Below, one piece after another: positions 6,368-7,615 of a DNA stretch of 7,615 nt; the first letter of the stretch is position 1; each line of letters opens with the position of its first letter. The notes below the pieces were generated by a model that saw only the letters and a program-made list of their open reading frames with translations, was not told the origin of the DNA and did not search any database. The DNA comes from Rubrivivax sp. (GTDB lineage Bacteria; Pseudomonadota; Gammaproteobacteria; Burkholderiales; Burkholderiaceae), in contig SEEY01000170.1 in the NCBI GenBank assembly GCA_004211235.1, positions 1 to 7,615 on the forward strand, written 5' to 3'. The position numbers were made by a program, and so were the translations under genes.

Positions 6368-7275
6368 GACTCCGGCATATCGAGGTCTTCCACGCCATCA
6401 TGCAGGCCGGCACCATCAGCGGTGCCGCGCAGCTGCTGCACATCTCGCAGCCGGCCGTCACCAAGGTGCTGCAGCACTGCGAGCTGCAGCTCGGCATGCC
6501 GCTCTTCGACCGCGTGCGCGGCAAGCTCTACCCGACGCCCGAGGCGCAGCGCCTGTTCGTCGAGGTCGACAAGCTCAACCGCGACCTCGTCGGCATCCGC
6601 CGCCTGGCCGCCAACCTGAGGACGGGCGAGGCCGAACAGGTGAGGCTCGTCACGACGCCGGCCCTGGCCACCGCCATCGTGCCCGCGGCCATGACGCCCT
6701 GGTGCAAGGCCTTCCCGCAGGCGCGCTGCTCGCTCGCCACGCACCACACGCGCGAAATCGTCTCGGCCCTGCTGCTCGGCGAGGCCGACCTGGCGCTGTC
6801 GCTGCAGGACCCGCGCCATCCCGGCATCAAGGCCGAAGTGATCGCCAGCGGCACGATGGCGGCGCTGTGCCCGCTGGGCAGCCTGGAGGCGCTGAACGAC
6901 GGCCCGCTCGGCCTGGCCGACATCCGCACCGAGCTCGTCGGCCTGGAGAGCGATGACCCGCTGGCGGGACTGCTGCACCATGCCGGCGAGGCGCTCGGCG
7001 AGCCCAATTCATCGCAATTTGCGAGCCGCATCACCGTGCAGACCTACCAGCTCGCGCGCGCCCTGGTGGAAGCCGGCGTCGGCATGACGCTGGTGGACCC
7101 GTTCACCGCCGCGAGCGCCGACCTCGCCAAGGTGCGCGTGCGGCCGCTGACGCCACCGGTCACCGTCAACCTCTACCTGCTCAGCGCCGCCAGTGCGCCG
7201 CTCGGCCAGGCGTCGCGGCGCCTCGTCAAGTTCATCACCGCGGCGGCGCACGCCCATCTCGCGAGGCTGCCTTGA
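6364..7275 (+). CDS. LysR-type transcriptional regulator
   Basis: A 303-residue LysR-family regulator of normal length. The N-terminal winged helix-turn-helix covers about residues 1-60: LRHIEVFHAIMQAGTISGAAQLLHIS, the recognition helix SQPAVTKVLQHCELQLG, then PLFDRVRGKLYPTPEA. A linker helix (about 62-88) leads to the co-inducer-binding domain from about residue 92 to the end (VRLVTTPALATAIVPAAM, LLLGEADLALSL, ALVEAGVGMTLVDPF). Its ATG shares ATGA with the stop of the binding-protein gene, and its own stop overlaps the start of the dipeptidase as TTGA. A LysR gene inside the operon it may control, rather than divergent from it, is less usual and implies that its dose rises with operon expression. 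The likely target is the T-N11-A site at 4696-4710; the effector could be a dipeptide or D-alanine, both inferred from neighbours only. Confidence 0.95.
   Translation: MRLRHIEVFHAIMQAGTISGAAQLLHISQPAVTKVLQHCELQLGMPLFDRVRGKLYPTPEAQRLFVEVDKLNRDLVGIRRLAANLRTGEAEQVRLVTTPALATAIVPAAMTPWCKAFPQARCSLATHHTREIVSALLLGEADLALSLQDPRHPGIKAEVIASGTMAALCPLGSLEALNDGPLGLADIRTELVGLESDDPLAGLLHHAGEALGEPNSSQFASRITVQTYQLARALVEAGVGMTLVDPFTAASADLAKVRVRPLTPPVTVNLYLLSAASAPLGQASRRLVKFITAAAHAHLARLP
7263..7266 (+). promoter_or_regulatory. Ribosome binding site supporting the TTG start of the dipeptidase
   Basis: GAGG lies five bases before TTG 7272 and fourteen before the alternative GTG 7281. The spacing favours TTG. It sits within the last codons of the LysR-type gene. 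Confidence 0.45.
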
Positions 7276-7615
7276 TCCGCGTGGAAGACATCGCCAGCCA
7301 CGCCGATTTCCGGCGGCTCGACAGCCTGGCCCACGGCATCGCCGTCGACCTGCGCTACGCGACGGCCGACAACTTCGTCGGCCACGCCGTCTACGCCGGC
7401 ATCGACTGCGCCTGGCTGCGCCGCGAGGCCGCCGAGGCCCTCGAAGCCGCTGCCGCCTGGCTGCACGAGCGCCGCCCGGGCTACCGGCTGCTCGTGATGG
7501 ACGCGCTCCGGCCGCAACGCGTGCAGCAGCGGCTGTGGGACGAACTGCAGGGCACGCCGCTGACCATGTACCTCGCCCACCCAGAGCGCGGCTCCATCCA
7601 CAGCTTCGGCATGGC
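7272..7615 (+). CDS. ddpX: D-alanyl-D-alanine dipeptidase, VanX/DdpX family (M15D), N-terminal part
   Basis: The first 114 residues of a zinc D-Ala-D-Ala dipeptidase; the gene continues past the right edge. These enzymes split D-Ala-D-Ala from cell-wall turnover, or in VanX remove the vancomycin target precursor. Family landmarks seen: VDLRYATADNFVG (25-37), the DALRP motif with transition-state Arg80 (VanX Arg71), and SIHSFGMA (108 onward) with first zinc ligand His110 (VanX His116). The second ligand Asp and the C-terminal Glu and His lie outside. No signal peptide is seen, so it is cytoplasmic. The start is a TTG at 7272 overlapping the regulator's TGA, with GAGG five bases upstream at 7263-7266; the in-frame GTG at 7281 is an alternative with worse spacing. 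Pairing with a dipeptide-binding protein mirrors the E. coli ddp operon, favouring nutrient scavenging over glycopeptide resistance. Confidence 0.92.
   Translation, partial: MIRVEDIASHADFRRLDSLAHGIAVDLRYATADNFVGHAVYAGIDCAWLRREAAEALEAAAAWLHERRPGYRLLVMDALRPQRVQQRLWDELQGTPLTMYLAHPERGSIHSFGM

Noticed and set aside
7272..7615. Vancomycin-resistance interpretation of the VanX-like gene
   Set aside because: No VanH or VanA-type ligase is nearby, the host looks Gram-negative, and the context is a dipeptide importer, which fits DdpX-type scavenging.

Overview
The window is G+C-rich, densely packed chromosomal DNA, apparently from a betaproteobacterium of the Burkholderiales (Rubrivivax/Leptothrix/Roseateles-like). 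This rests on strong codon bias toward G/C, overlapping start/stop codons, and a stand-alone homocysteine-methyltransferase module of MetH, a split form I associate with that order. No RNA genes, CRISPR arrays, insertion sequences or prophage genes were seen. Nine protein genes account for nearly all bases.

Layout. (1) Positions 1-906, minus strand: a two-gene unit with a candidate promoter at 879-906. It encodes a 170-residue protein with a ribbon-helix-helix-like N-terminus, followed one base later by a PspA/IM30-family membrane-stress protein that runs off the left edge. (2) Positions 925-4668, minus strand: a tight four-gene operon in which every junction overlaps by 1 or 4 bases. In transcription order it encodes an alpha/beta hydrolase with all fluoroacetate/haloacetate-dehalogenase active-site residues, a tartrate/D-malate dehydrogenase, the split MetH N-terminal module, and a secreted protein with one calcium-loop motif. 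(3) Positions 4669-4789: a divergent intergenic region with a T-N11-A palindrome of the kind LysR-type regulators bind. (4) Positions 4790-7615, plus strand: a DppA-like dipeptide-binding protein, a LysR-type regulator overlapping it by ATGA, and a VanX/DdpX-type D-Ala-D-Ala dipeptidase. The dipeptidase starts at a TTG overlapping the regulator's stop and runs off the right edge.

How they may work together. The rightward operon looks like a D-Ala-D-Ala or wall-derived dipeptide scavenging system: periplasmic capture, in-operon regulation and dipeptide cleavage, with permease and ATPase genes probably beyond the right edge. The leftward operon joins a dehalogenase-like hydrolase and a hydroxyacid dehydrogenase to a one-carbon enzyme, and no single pathway explains all four genes. 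The regulator may act on both divergent operons through the shared intergenic region. The RHH-like/PspA pair looks self-contained and probably autoregulated. Most of the window is ordinary metabolism; the gene combinations are what deserve a second look.
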